A stretch of 64,000 nt of DNA. It comes from Curvibacter sp. GTDB lineage: Bacteria; Pseudomonadota; Gammaproteobacteria; Burkholderiales; Burkholderiaceae_C. Below are positions 24,483 to 33,559 of this stretch, in pieces. The stretch is taken from the NCBI GenBank assembly GCA_020248905.1, contig JADCGR010000033.1:16700-80699 (forward strand), given 5' to 3'. Both the position numbers and the translations under genes were made by a program. The notes under the pieces were generated by a model that saw only the letters and a list, made by a program, of their open reading frames with translations, was not told where the DNA came from and did no database searches. Each line of letters starts with the position of its first letter. Position 1 is the first letter of the stretch.

Positions 24483-26309
24483 TCAGGCGAGGCGGATTTC
24501 GACCACCGTGCGGCCGGGCTCGCTGCTGACTTCCAGACCCACACCGATGGCGGCGGCACGCTCGCGCAGAGAGGCCAGGCCCTTGCGCTGCACGCGCTCC
24601 AGATGGAAGCCGCGACCGTTGTCCACCACGCGCAGGCGCGCCCCCCCGCCCGCTACGGCACGCAGTTCGATGCGCAGCTCGCTGGCCTGGGCATGCTGGA
24701 GCACATTGGACAACGCCTCGAACACCATGAACTGGAGCTGGCGCATGGCCTTGTCATCCAGGGTGGTCAAGGGAGGCAGCAGATCGACATCCCAGTGCAG
24801 GGTTATGTCCGAGCTCTTGAAACGCGGCTCCAAGCGGTAGCGCAGGTTGGCCAGCAGCGTGGTCACGTCACCGGGCGGCAGGTTCATGGCGTCAATCGAA
24901 AGCTTGAGCTGGTCCAGGGAGTCGCGCAGTGTCTGGAGCAGATCCTCCCCGCTGGCCTTGCCCGACTGCAACTGGCGGATCGCCGTGCTGATATGCGATC
25001 CCACTCCATCGTGCATGTCACGCAGGATACGGGCGCGCTCGGCGGCGCGTTCCTGCTCGCGCGCCAGCTGCTCCAGCTGCTGGTAGCTGGCGGCTAGCGC
25101 CTGCTCTTTCTCCTTGACCTTGGCCGCCATGTTGTCCATCAGGTCGCGGGCCTGCGCACTGGCCTCGCGAAAACGCGTGATCACGATGTAGCCCAGCGCC
25201 AGACCGAACATCACCGAGGCGTAGCGCATCCAGGATATCTCGGAAAAGTTGCTGACCGCGCGGATGACCATCCAGTCGCGAAAGCCCACCAGCACCGTGA
25301 AGACGCCGGCGGTGGCCACCAGCACATGCTCTGTGGTGGGTTTGCGCAGGGCACCCCAGAAGTAGACGATCGCGTAGCCGATGAACAAGAAGGTCGCAAA
25401 GCCGTACCAGCCCGTCAGGTAGCGGTCATCGTGGAGCTTCAGAGCCAGCCACGCCGCCGGCAGGGAGGTGATGAACAGGGCCAAGATCACACTGCGAACC
25501 CAGCGCATTGATGGATGCAGGTGCCAGCCGGCGACGTGGTGGCAAAACAGCGCTGATCCGCAGAACCAGCCCGCGTAGGCGACGGTCTGCAACATGCCCC
25601 ACCACGGCCAAGCCAGCGGTGGATCGGCCAGCGCGTTGTCCGAAAGGCGTAGCATCCAGCAGATCTCAGCCACCCCGGCGCTCAGGTAGAGCATGTCGCG
25701 CTGCGGCGCCTGGCCGGGAAGGCGCTCGACCTGGGTCGCCCAGATCAACAGGGCGATGACACCGACGAGCAGGCTGAAAACGGAAACTGCGATCGAACCG
25801 ATGATGCGCCAGCGGTAGACCTCCTGGTAGTGCTCGCGAACCTCGATTTCGGGCCCGACCAGGAGCGTGGACAGGCCCCCGCGGCGCCCACCATCCGCGT
25901 GCAGGATGACCCGAAAGAGGTTGTCGCGCCGCAGCAGCTGGGCGGGGATGAGGACCTGCTGCGGCGCCTTGGCGTAATCCTCGCCGTTGTCCCGCTCCAG
26001 GTCACCGAAACGGGACAGCAACACGCCATTGAGCCAAATCTCTGCCCGATTTCCGACCCGCGCGAAATAAACTGCCTGGGGCTCGGACGGGGGGCTGTCG
26101 ATCTGCAGGGGGATCTCAAGCACCGCGCGCCCCGATCGCCACGCATTTTGCCGGTCCCAGTTGTAGGGCAGGCTGATCCTCTCGATGGCCAGCTCGCCTT
26201 CAAGCTCCGTCACAACCTGCGCGCGGCGCAGCTCCAGCAGCTCCGCCTGTGCCGGCACCAGCAGGCCCAGCAGACAGCTGCTCAGGACCAGGAGATGCCG
26301 CAACGCCAT
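24483..26309 (-). CDS. NarL-type sensor histidine kinase with 7TM sensor region
   Basis: A 608-residue membrane kinase. A signal peptide (about 1-22, ending in AQA) leads to a periplasmic domain of about 150 residues with a beta-sandwich pattern (VYFARVGNRAEIWLNGVLLSRFGD), then seven hydrophobic segments (about 170-370), a coiled coil (AAKVKEKEQALAASYQQLEQLAREQERAAER), the HisKA_3 phosphoacceptor RILRDMHDGVGSHISTAIRQL and an HATPase domain with EALSNVLQHAQA and DNGRGF. The architecture resembles 7TMR-DISM kinases. It lies 2 bp after its cognate response regulator. The signal it senses is unknown. Confidence 0.9.
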   Translation of the reverse strand: MALRHLLVLSSCLLGLLVPAQAELLELRRAQVVTELEGELAIERISLPYNWDRQNAWRSGRAVLEIPLQIDSPPSEPQAVYFARVGNRAEIWLNGVLLSRFGDLERDNGEDYAKAPQQVLIPAQLLRRDNLFRVILHADGGRRGGLSTLLVGPEIEVREHYQEVYRWRIIGSIAVSVFSLLVGVIALLIWATQVERLPGQAPQRDMLYLSAGVAEICWMLRLSDNALADPPLAWPWWGMLQTVAYAGWFCGSALFCHHVAGWHLHPSMRWVRSVILALFITSLPAAWLALKLHDDRYLTGWYGFATFLFIGYAIVYFWGALRKPTTEHVLVATAGVFTVLVGFRDWMVIRAVSNFSEISWMRYASVMFGLALGYIVITRFREASAQARDLMDNMAAKVKEKEQALAASYQQLEQLAREQERAAERARILRDMHDGVGSHISTAIRQLQSGKASGEDLLQTLRDSLDQLKLSIDAMNLPPGDVTTLLANLRYRLEPRFKSSDITLHWDVDLLPPLTTLDDKAMRQLQFMVFEALSNVLQHAQASELRIELRAVAGGGARLRVVDNGRGFHLERVQRKGLASLRERAAAIGVGLEVSSEPGRTVVEIRLA

Positions 26310-26311
26310 GT

Positions 26312-27022
26312 TCAGCCCCTAGGCGCCAGCAGACCCAGCCGCGAAGCTTCAAACACCGCCTCGTTCTTGGAGTGCACCGACAGCTTGGAATAAAGATTCT
26401 TGATGTGCGTCTGTACCGTATGCACACTGACTGACTGCAGGCGCGCGATTTCCGCATACGAGAACCCACGGGAGATGAGGGTCAGCACTTCATGCTCGCG
26501 TGGAGACAGCAGAGGTGCTTCGGGGTCTACCGCACGGGCCGGCGCAGGCAGCTCGCTCGGGGGCCCGGCGCCGCGCCGACTACTGGTGTACTTGGCCAGC
26601 ACCTTGCGCGCGATCATGGGCGAGATCGGCGAAGCGCCGTTTTTCATCTCCAGAATGGTCTGGGCGATATCGTCGGGCGCGGAATCCTTGTGGATGTAGC
26701 CCAGGGCGCCGGCCTCAATGCTGGCCAGCACGTTGTCCTCGTCGCCAAAGAGGGAGATCACCAGCGGCTCGCAGCGCGGATGCATGCGCGTTACCAGGCG
26801 TATCACTTCCAGCCCGCTGCCGTCGGGCAGACCGAGGTCGGTGAGCAATACATCGACCATATGGCTGTCATCGGCAAGCCAGGCGCGTGCCTCGGCCACC
26901 GAACCCACCGCGCCGACCAGTTGCAGGCCGGCACAGCGCGATACGCTGGCCGAAAAAAACTCCCGCATCGTCGAGTCGTCTTCGACCACCAATACCCGCC
27001 AAACCTGCATTGCCTGATCCAT
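26312..27022 (-). CDS. NarL/LuxR-family response regulator
   Basis: A 236-residue regulator. The receiver domain has RVLVVEDDSTMREFF, the phosphoacceptor in LLTDLGLPDGSGLEV and the conserved lysine in GYIHKDSAPDD. After a Ser/Pro/Ala-rich linker comes the LuxR-type helix-turn-helix LSPREHEVLTLISRGFSYAEIARLQSVSVHTVQTH (written here in part), a good DNA-binding match. The frame opens at 27097, but the ATG at 27022 (MDQAMQVW) is preferred since it is just ahead of the first beta strand; ATG 27010 is also possible. It precedes the histidine kinase in one operon; targets unknown. Confidence 0.92.
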   Translation of the reverse strand: MDQAMQVWRVLVVEDDSTMREFFSASVSRCAGLQLVGAVGSVAEARAWLADDSHMVDVLLTDLGLPDGSGLEVIRLVTRMHPRCEPLVISLFGDEDNVLASIEAGALGYIHKDSAPDDIAQTILEMKNGASPISPMIARKVLAKYTSSRRGAGPPSELPAPARAVDPEAPLLSPREHEVLTLISRGFSYAEIARLQSVSVHTVQTHIKNLYSKLSVHSKNEAVFEASRLGLLAPRG

Positions 27023-27139
27023 CTCTTGCCGATCGCGAATACATGAGCATAGCCGCAGCCCATCGTCCGGATACGGACCTGCCCCTCCCATGAACATGGG
27101 GGGCCGCTACGATAGGCGACTCCTGCCCAGGCCCGACCG

Positions 27140-27739
27140 ATGACCACGACCCACCTGCTTTACCTGCACGGCTTTCGTTCCTCACCCGGCTCCACCAAGG
27201 CACGCCTGGTGCAGGACCGTATGGCGCGGGGCCATCCCGCCGTGCGGCTGTGGTGCCCGCAGCTGCCGCCTTCACCGCGGCAGGCGATTGAGCAGGTCGT
27301 GCACGGCATCGCCGGCTGGCCACGCGCGACGATGGCGGTGGTCGGCTCGTCGCTCGGCGGCTACTACGCGACCTGGCTGGCGGAGCAGACAGGGTGCCGG
27401 GCGGTGCTGCTGAACCCGGCCGTCCATGCAGCGCGGGATCTTGCCACGCGGGTCGGCATCCATACGGGGTGGCACGAGCCCGAGAAACCCTTTGAATTCA
27501 AGGCCGCCTACCTTGACGAGCTGCGCGCCCTGGCCGTTGCGGCCATCACCGTTCCCCGGCGCTACTACACCCTCATCGCCAAGGGCGACGAGGTACTGGA
27601 CTGGCGGGAGATGAGCGCACACTACCCTGGCACTGCGGGCCGGCTGCTGGAAGGCAGCGACCACGCGCTCACGGAATTCGCGGCGTATCTGGACGAGATC
27701 CTGTCCTTTCTGGAGCTGGACCCGCAGCCCGCTGCATGA
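27140..27739 (+). CDS. YqiA/YcfP-family alpha/beta-hydrolase (esterase)
   Basis: A 199-residue single-domain hydrolase. The opening strand is HLLYLHGFRSSPGSTKA with the oxyanion HG; the nucleophile serine lies in VVGSSLGGYYATWLAE (GxSxG), the acid in LIAKGDEVLDWREM and the catalytic histidine in EGSDHALTEF. This is the YqiA-type pattern, which in E. coli shows esterase activity on short acyl and CoA esters. Physiological substrate unknown. Its last 71 bp overlap, tail to tail, the 3' end of the Wzy_C/PglL-type gene on the other strand. Confidence 0.9.
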   Translation: MTTTHLLYLHGFRSSPGSTKARLVQDRMARGHPAVRLWCPQLPPSPRQAIEQVVHGIAGWPRATMAVVGSSLGGYYATWLAEQTGCRAVLLNPAVHAARDLATRVGIHTGWHEPEKPFEFKAAYLDELRALAVAAITVPRRYYTLIAKGDEVLDWREMSAHYPGTAGRLLEGSDHALTEFAAYLDEILSFLELDPQPAA

Positions 27740-29216
27740 CGTCGGGACAGTGGGTCTGCTGCTGTCGCCAGCGCGTGTGCTCCTGCGCGTAGGCTGCCCG
27801 GTAGCGTATTTCGTGGTACGCCGCCTCGTCGGCGCGACCGAGCAGGCAGGCGCTACCGATCAAGGTCTCGATGACGATAGGCTCGGGTGAGTAATGGAGC
27901 AGGGAGCGGGCCAGCACGTTCAGACGTTGCGCCTGGTCTGGCGTCAGCGGCGTTGTGCTCAGGATGGCGAAATCAAACTCCCGGAGGAACACACCGTGAT
28001 AGGCATCCCTGGCGGGCAAGAGGGCGAGCCAGGCGGGATCGCGCGCCTGTGGGGCCAGGTACAGCTGTCGCACGCGCTGGTAATCCCAAAGCAGGTAGCC
28101 GCTCAGCGCCAGCACCAGGCCCAGCGTGCCAGTGACCCAGCGCGCCGGCACGCGTGGGACTTCGGCAGGCACGAGGAGCCAGACGGCGTAGAGCGTGACC
28201 AGCTGGAAAGGCCCGTACCACAGCGGATACTCAAGCAGGCTGTGCACACCCAACAGGGCGAGCACCCCCCAGGCCAGGCGGCGATGCGGCAGGTCCTCCC
28301 GCCACGGGCGAGCCCGCCACAGCCATGCAAGCACCCCGCCGCACAGCAGCAGGGCCAGCAGCAAGCCCAGCTCCACAGCCAGCTGCAGCGGCAGATGATG
28401 CGCGTTGTCCAGCATGGCACAAAAGCGAGTGCCTTCGAAGAGCGTGATGTAGTGCGCGTAGTCCAGTTCCCCCCAGCCCCAGCCCGTCCAGGGACGCTGC
28501 GCGATCAGTTCCAGCACATTGGCCCAGAGTACACTGCGCGACTCGCAGCCAGCAGGTTCCTGCACCATGCGCTCAAACACGCCAAGGCTGTGGACTCCCT
28601 GCGTTCCCTGCAGCAACCAGGGCAGCACGGCCGCCGCCAGCGCATAGACCAGGGCCGCCAGCGAGCCCCAGGCAAGCGTGGACCCTTGCGTCCCGCGGCG
28701 CCACAGTGCAAGCAGGGCCAGCACCAGCAGCCACTGCAGTGCGCCGGTGCGCGAGGCAGTGGCTGCACTGCCCACAGCCAGCAGGGCCAGAGCGGCGCCC
28801 AGCGAGACATGGTGCCGGGCACCCGGCTGATCCGGCCTGACGCTCCACAGCCATAAGGCGGCCCAGCACCCCAGGTTGAGCAACGACGCCTGCTGGTTGC
28901 GCTGGCGCAGATTGCCCTGAGCCTGTCCAGCCTCGGCCGGCCAGACCCAGGGCGCCAGCGCCTCGCCGAGGCCGAAGTACTGCAGCAAGCCGATACAGGC
29001 CGAGAGCAGAGCCGCCAGCAACAGCCCCCAGGCCAGACGCCGCGCCCAAAGCTGTATCGAGGCCCGCCGCCAGCAGGCGTACGCGACCAGCAAAGCCACG
29101 CACATCCAGGACAGCCCGAGCTGCCAGAACGCCGGCAGCGGCGCCGAGCTCAGTGGAAACAGGAAGGGCAGTGCCACGGCCAGCGGCGCAACCCGGACAG
29201 AGTCAGCAAAAGGCAT
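27669..29216 (-). CDS. Wzy_C/PglL-type membrane protein (O-antigen ligase or O-oligosaccharyltransferase family)
   Basis: A 515-residue protein with about eleven membrane helices. The central part matches the WaaL/Wzy_C fold: GNLRQRNQQASLLNLG, ATASRTGALQWLLVLALLAL, then the large periplasmic loop with IAQRPWTGWGWGELDYAHY and DNAHHLPLQLAVELG, where His and Arg residues are functionally important in this family, and HSLLEYPLWYGPF. A tail of about 110 residues follows. PglL-type enzymes move lipid-linked glycans to pilins and other proteins; WaaL moves them to lipid A. The QRNQ and HSLLEYPLWY motifs favour PglL, which would fit an organism with pilSR. The ATG at 29216 (MPFADSVRV) is chosen over 29276. 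Confidence 0.85.
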   Translation of the reverse strand: MPFADSVRVAPLAVALPFLFPLSSAPLPAFWQLGLSWMCVALLVAYACWRRASIQLWARRLAWGLLLAALLSACIGLLQYFGLGEALAPWVWPAEAGQAQGNLRQRNQQASLLNLGCWAALWLWSVRPDQPGARHHVSLGAALALLAVGSAATASRTGALQWLLVLALLALWRRGTQGSTLAWGSLAALVYALAAAVLPWLLQGTQGVHSLGVFERMVQEPAGCESRSVLWANVLELIAQRPWTGWGWGELDYAHYITLFEGTRFCAMLDNAHHLPLQLAVELGLLLALLLCGGVLAWLWRARPWREDLPHRRLAWGVLALLGVHSLLEYPLWYGPFQLVTLYAVWLLVPAEVPRVPARWVTGTLGLVLALSGYLLWDYQRVRQLYLAPQARDPAWLALLPARDAYHGVFLREFDFAILSTTPLTPDQAQRLNVLARSLLHYSPEPIVIETLIGSACLLGRADEAAYHEIRYRAAYAQEHTRWRQQQTHCPDVMQRAAGPAPERTGSRPDTPRIP

Positions 29217-29284
29217 GAGGCAGGACCCACGAAAGCCGCCGGCATCATAGATCGTCGTCGCGACCCCATGGGACAATAAGACCC

Positions 29285-31348
29285 ATGTTTGCTATGTTCG
29301 ACGAAGCCGGCAAGTTCCTCGCCGGTCGCATTCTCTCTGAGGCCGAGGCATCGCTGCAGGTCGAGCTTGACAGCGGCAAGCGCGTCAAGGTCAAGACGGC
29401 CAACGTGCTTCTGCGCTTCGACAAGCCCGCCCCGGCCGAACTGCTGGTGGCGGCGCAGGGGCTGGCCACGACCATCGAACTGGACCTCGCCTGGGAATTC
29501 GCCCCGCAAGAAGACTTCGGCTTCGCGGACCTGGCTGCGGTCTACTTCGAGGATCCGCCCAGCCTGACCCAGCAGGCCGCCGCCCTGCTGCGCCTGCACG
29601 AGGCACCGCACTACTTCCGGCGCGCCAGCAAGGGGCGCTTCCGCAAGGCCGCTGCCGAGATCGTGCAGCAGGCCCTGGCCGCGATCGAGAAAAAACGCCT
29701 GCTCCAGCTGCAGATCGCTGAATGGGCGCAGGCGCTCGGCGCTGGCTCCTGCCCGGCCCCCATCCGTGAACAGCTCTACAGGATACTTTTCAAGCCCGAC
29801 AAGAACGCGCCGGAGTACAAGGCCGTCGTTGAAGCCGCGCGCGCCACCCAGCTCGCACCGCTGGACCTGCTGCAGCGGGCTGGCGCCATCGATTCGCCGT
29901 ACCAGTTCCACTGGCGGCGCTTCCTGTTCGAGAATTTTCCCAAGGGCTACGGCTTCCCCCCGCTGGAGGCGCCCGAAATAAGAGACGACCTGCCCGTGGC
30001 CTCCGTCCAGGCCTACTCCATTGACGACTCGGCCACCACCGAGATCGACGACGCGCTCTCGGTTCAGGGCCTGGGCTCGGATGTCGTCACCGTGGGCATT
30101 CACATCGCGGCGCCGGGCCTGGCGGTTCAGCGCGGCGACCCGGTGGACAACGTCAGCCGCAACCGCCTCTCCACGGTCTACATGCCCGGCTACAAGATCA
30201 CCATGCTGCCCGACGAAGTGGTGCAACGCTACACCCTGCAGGAGGGCCGGGCCTGCCCGGCGGTCTCGCTTTACGTCGCGTTCCGTGCCGACACGTTCGA
30301 ACTGCTGGGCCATGAGACAAAGCTGGAGCGCGTGCCTATCGCGCACAACCTTCGCCATGACCAGATCGACCAGATCGTCACAGCCGCATGGCTTGAGGAG
30401 CCTTCGTTCGCTCACCCCGCGCCAGATCCGGCGCCGCTGAGCGCCGGTTTGCGTGCCGAGCTTGGCTGGCTCTACCGGCTGGCGCGACATCTCAAGGTCC
30501 AGCGAGAGATCGCGCGCGGCAAGCCCGAGACCTTCACGCGGCCTGACTACACCTTCCGGCTGCTGGGCCACGACGGCGAGCCCAAGGGGCAGGAAGAAGT
30601 CGTTATCGGCACGCGCAGTCGCGGCGCACCGCTGGACCTGATCGTGGCCGAGGCCATGATCCTCGCTAACAGCAGCTGGGGGCAGTGGCTGGCCGAGCTG
30701 GGCGTACCCGCGATCTATCGCAGCCAGGTCAGCCTGGCGCCCGGCGTAAAGGTGCGCATGGGCACCAAGGCGCTTCCGCATGCAGGCCTGGGGGTAAAGA
30801 GCTATGCATGGAGCACTTCGCCGCTGCGCCGCTATACCGATCTCGTGAACCAGTGGCAGATCATCGCCTGCGCGCGCCACGGCAGAACGGCTGCGCTGGC
30901 CGCCCCCTTCCGCCCGAAGGACGCCGAGCTCTTTGCCATCATTTCCGGCTTCGATGCCGCCTACTCGGCCTACAACGGCTACCAGGCCACGATCGAGCGT
31001 TACTGGACGCTTAAGTACCTCCAGCAGCAGGGCATCACCGAGCTGGAAGCCACAGTGTTCAAGGACAACCTCGCTCGTGCGGACCAACTGCCCCTGGTCC
31101 TGCCGGTGCTCGGCGCCGATGGCCTGCCGCGTGGCACACGGGTCCGGGTGAAGCTGGGCTCGATTGACGAAGTCGCCCTGGATGTGGCGGGCACGGTGCT
31201 GGAGCGCATCGATGGCGGCACGTCTGCCGCGGGCGAGGAAAACGCGGGCGACGACGAATCCGAGCAACTCGCCGCTGGCCCCATCGCGATTGCGGTCGAC
31301 GTCAACGAGGTCGATGCCTCCACACCCGTAGCTTGCGGCGATAATTGA
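29285..31348 (+). CDS. RNase II/R family exoribonuclease
   Basis: A 687-residue RNB-domain enzyme degrading RNA 3' to 5'. The catalytic aspartates are in AYSIDDSATTEIDDALSV (residues about 245-262); PGYKITMLPDEVVQRYTLQEGR and a later AEAMILANSSWGQWLAELGVPAIYRSQ segment belong to the RNB fold, with the arginine-containing YAWSTSPLRRYTDLVNQW. The N-terminal 230 residues are divergent and lack obvious tandem cold-shock domains, so this is not typical RNase R. A short C-terminal beta region stands in for S1. The ATG at 29285 and a second ATG at 29294 (MFAMFDE) are both possible. It is divergent from the PglL-type gene. Confidence 0.92.
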   Translation: MFAMFDEAGKFLAGRILSEAEASLQVELDSGKRVKVKTANVLLRFDKPAPAELLVAAQGLATTIELDLAWEFAPQEDFGFADLAAVYFEDPPSLTQQAAALLRLHEAPHYFRRASKGRFRKAAAEIVQQALAAIEKKRLLQLQIAEWAQALGAGSCPAPIREQLYRILFKPDKNAPEYKAVVEAARATQLAPLDLLQRAGAIDSPYQFHWRRFLFENFPKGYGFPPLEAPEIRDDLPVASVQAYSIDDSATTEIDDALSVQGLGSDVVTVGIHIAAPGLAVQRGDPVDNVSRNRLSTVYMPGYKITMLPDEVVQRYTLQEGRACPAVSLYVAFRADTFELLGHETKLERVPIAHNLRHDQIDQIVTAAWLEEPSFAHPAPDPAPLSAGLRAELGWLYRLARHLKVQREIARGKPETFTRPDYTFRLLGHDGEPKGQEEVVIGTRSRGAPLDLIVAEAMILANSSWGQWLAELGVPAIYRSQVSLAPGVKVRMGTKALPHAGLGVKSYAWSTSPLRRYTDLVNQWQIIACARHGRTAALAAPFRPKDAELFAIISGFDAAYSAYNGYQATIERYWTLKYLQQQGITELEATVFKDNLARADQLPLVLPVLGADGLPRGTRVRVKLGSIDEVALDVAGTVLERIDGGTSAAGEENAGDDESEQLAAGPIAIAVDVNEVDASTPVACGDN

Positions 31349-31400
31349 AACACAGCCGAGCCAGGCTCCAGCCCCACTGCGAACGGAGAGTTCCGCCCCC

Positions 31401-32261
31401 GTGAAACTGCGCAAGCTCAGCACCCTGGAATACGCTCTGGGCATCTCGGTCGCGCTGCATGCCGTGTTGCTGACGGTGCGTTTCGTCGACCCCGAAGCCA
31501 TCGAGCGCGCCTTTCGCGACACGCCGCTGGAAGTGATCCTAGTCAACGCCCGCAGCAATACCCCCCCGGACAAGGCGCAAGCCATCGCCCAGAGCAGCCT
31601 CGCCGGCGGCGGGCAGGCCGAGGGCGGCCGTGCGACCAGCCCCCTGCCCTCCAGCCAGATCGCGGATCAGGGCGACACCCTGGAAGACGAAGCCCACAAG
31701 CAAATCCGTCATTTGCAAAAGCAGCAGACCATGCTGCTGGCCCAGGTGCGACAGCAACTGGCCAGCCTGCCGCTGCCAGACCCGAAGCAGCTACGGCTCA
31801 GCCCGGAGCAGGCGGCACAGGAAGAAAGGCGTCGTCTGCTGCTCAAACAGCTGGCGGAGATCGAGCGCCGCATCAACGAGGACAGCGCCAAGCCACGCAA
31901 GCGCTACGTCGGCCCCTCCACCCGCGAGGAGGCCTATGCAGCCTACTACGACCGCCTGCGCCGCGCGATCGAAGACAAGGGCACCGAGAGCTTTCCCACC
32001 ACATCCAGCGGCAAGAAGCTTTACGGCGAGCTGACCATGGTGGTCACGGTCGACCGGCAGGGCCAGGTGGTGTCCACGGAGATCGCGGAGAGCTCGGGCA
32101 ACCGCGCGCTGGACCGTCGCGCCGAAGCGATCGCGCGCGCCGCCGGTCCGTTTGGTCACTTCAGCGCCAGCATGCGCAAGGAGGCCGACCAGATCGTGGT
32201 GGTTTCACGCTTCCGCTTTTCTCGTAACGAGACGCTTGAGACCCGGGTAAGCGCACCGTGA
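31401..32261 (+). CDS. TonB-family energy transducer-like protein
   Basis: A 286-residue protein with a GTG start at 31401. One membrane anchor (about residues 10-28, LEYALGISVALHAVLLTVRFV), a periplasmic linker that becomes helical and charged (QIRHLQKQQTMLLAQVRQQL; EERRRLLLKQLAEIERRIN), and a C-terminal TonB fold with KKLYGELTMVVTVDRQGQVVSTEIAESSGNRALDRRAEAIA split over two strands and a helix. It lacks the long Pro-Glu/Pro-Lys spacer of classical TonB; the helical spacer is more TolA-like. No exbBD is nearby. It overlaps mtgA by GTGA, suggesting an envelope role coordinated with wall synthesis. Confidence 0.85.
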   Translation: MKLRKLSTLEYALGISVALHAVLLTVRFVDPEAIERAFRDTPLEVILVNARSNTPPDKAQAIAQSSLAGGGQAEGGRATSPLPSSQIADQGDTLEDEAHKQIRHLQKQQTMLLAQVRQQLASLPLPDPKQLRLSPEQAAQEERRRLLLKQLAEIERRINEDSAKPRKRYVGPSTREEAYAAYYDRLRRAIEDKGTESFPTTSSGKKLYGELTMVVTVDRQGQVVSTEIAESSGNRALDRRAEAIARAAGPFGHFSASMRKEADQIVVVSRFRFSRNETLETRVSAP

Positions 32262-33001
32262 GCACGCTGCTCAAGGCCATGCTGCGGTGGGTCGCGCTGG
32301 TGCTCGCGGCCCTGCTGGCCCTGCAGCTGTTCTTCGTGGCCCGAATTGCGCTCATGGCCCGGGTCGACCCGCAGTCGACCAGCTTCGAGCGTTCCGAGGC
32401 CTGGCGTATCCTCCAGGACAAGGGCGCGCTGCGCTGGCGTCAGCAATGGTTGGACTACGAGCGTATCTCGGACCATCTCAAACGGGCCGTGATCGCCTCC
32501 GAGGACGACAGCTTCGCCCTGCACGAAGGCGTGGACTGGGACGCACTCGAAAAAGCATGGCAGAAGAACCAGGCCGCCGAGGCCCAGGCCGCCAGGCTTG
32601 CGGCCAAAGGCGCGCGGGCGGTGCGGCCGCCCAAGATCGTTGGCGGCTCGACCATTACGCAGCAGTTGGCCAAGAACCTGCTGCTGTCGGGTGAACGCAC
32701 GCTGCTGCGTAAGGGCCAGGAGCTCATGCTGACGTATTTGCTGGAGACACTGCTGACCAAGCAGCGCATCCTGGAGCTCTATCTAAATCATGTCGAATGG
32801 GGCGAAGGCGTTTTTGGGGCCGAGGCTGCGGCGCAGCACTACTACCGCAAGCCCGCAGCCCTGCTGTCGCCCGCCGAGGCCGCTCGGCTGGCCGTGATGC
32901 TCCCGCGCCCGCGGCACTACGAGAAGTCGCCGGGCTCGCCCTACCTTGAGGAACGCGCTGGCGTGATCGCCGGACGTCTTTGGCGCGCGGAGCTGCCATG
33001 A
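32258..33001 (+). CDS. mtgA: Monofunctional biosynthetic peptidoglycan transglycosylase
   Basis: A 247-residue GT51 glycosyltransferase with one N-terminal membrane anchor (about 10-32) and no transpeptidase domain. Catalytic motifs: [21 protein letters not shown] with the catalytic glutamate, [24 protein letters not shown], and [29 protein letters not shown] (given here in part). An Ala-rich insertion ([20 protein letters not shown]) lies between the first two motifs. The GTG start overlaps the previous stop and its own stop overlaps ruvC (ATGA). Confidence 0.94.
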   Translation: MSTLLKAMLRWVALVLAALLALQLFFVARIALMARVDPQSTSFERSEAWRILQDKGALRWRQQWLDYERISDHLKRAVIASEDDSFALHEGVDWDALEKAWQKNQAAEAQAARLAAKGARAVRPPKIVGGSTITQQLAKNLLLSGERTLLRKGQELMLTYLLETLLTKQRILELYLNHVEWGEGVFGAEAAAQHYYRKPAALLSPAEAARLAVMLPRPRHYEKSPGSPYLEERAGVIAGRLWRAELP

Positions 33002-33546
33002 GAATCCTAGGCATCGACCCCGGACTGCGCACCACCGGCTTTGGCGTCATCGATGCGCAGGGTCACACGCTGTCGTACGTGGCCAGCGGCACCATCAGTA
33101 CGACGCATGTGGAGCAGGGGGAACTGCCAGCGCGCCTGAAGGTGATCTTCGACGGGATCGGCGAGGTGGTGGCGCGCTACCAGCCCGGGGCGGCGGCGGT
33201 CGAGATCGTCTTCGTCAACGTCAATCCGCAGTCCACCCTGCTGCTGGGCCAGGCCCGCGGCGCCTGCCTCACGGCGCTGGTGAGCGCGGGTCTGCCCGTG
33301 GCGGAATACACCGCGCTGCAGATGAAACAGGCCGTGGTGGGACACGGCCGCGCACAAAAGGCGCAGGTGCAGGAGATGGTCCGGCGATTGCTGCAGCTGC
33401 CCGGGCGCCCGGGCCCTGACGCCGCCGACGCGCTGGGCCTGGCCATCACGCAGGCCCACGCCGGAGCCGCGTTGGGCCGTATTGGCGCGGCCACTACTCT
33501 GGCACGCAGGACCAGCGGCATGTACCGGGGCGGCCGCAGCCGCTAG
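32998..33546 (+). CDS. ruvC: Holliday-junction resolvase RuvC
   Basis: A 182-residue endonuclease that cuts Holliday junctions symmetrically with RuvAB. The acidic active-site residues are present: [15 protein letters not shown] (Asp7), [23 protein letters not shown] (Glu, about 68) and [16 protein letters not shown] (two Asp near the C terminus). The ATG at 32998 overlaps the mtgA stop. ruvA and ruvB are not in the window, so ruvC stands apart from them here. The tail is basic ([14 protein letters not shown]). Confidence 0.96.
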   Translation: MRILGIDPGLRTTGFGVIDAQGHTLSYVASGTISTTHVEQGELPARLKVIFDGIGEVVARYQPGAAAVEIVFVNVNPQSTLLLGQARGACLTALVSAGLPVAEYTALQMKQAVVGHGRAQKAQVQEMVRRLLQLPGRPGPDAADALGLAITQAHAGAALGRIGAATTLARRTSGMYRGGRSR

Positions 33547-33559
33547 CACCGGCGTCTGC

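Noticed and set aside
29150..31585. 811-codon minus-strand open frame opposite the RNase II-family gene
   Set aside because: It is antisense to a well-supported gene with RNB active-site motifs; the frame is open only because of high GC and gives no recognisable domain.
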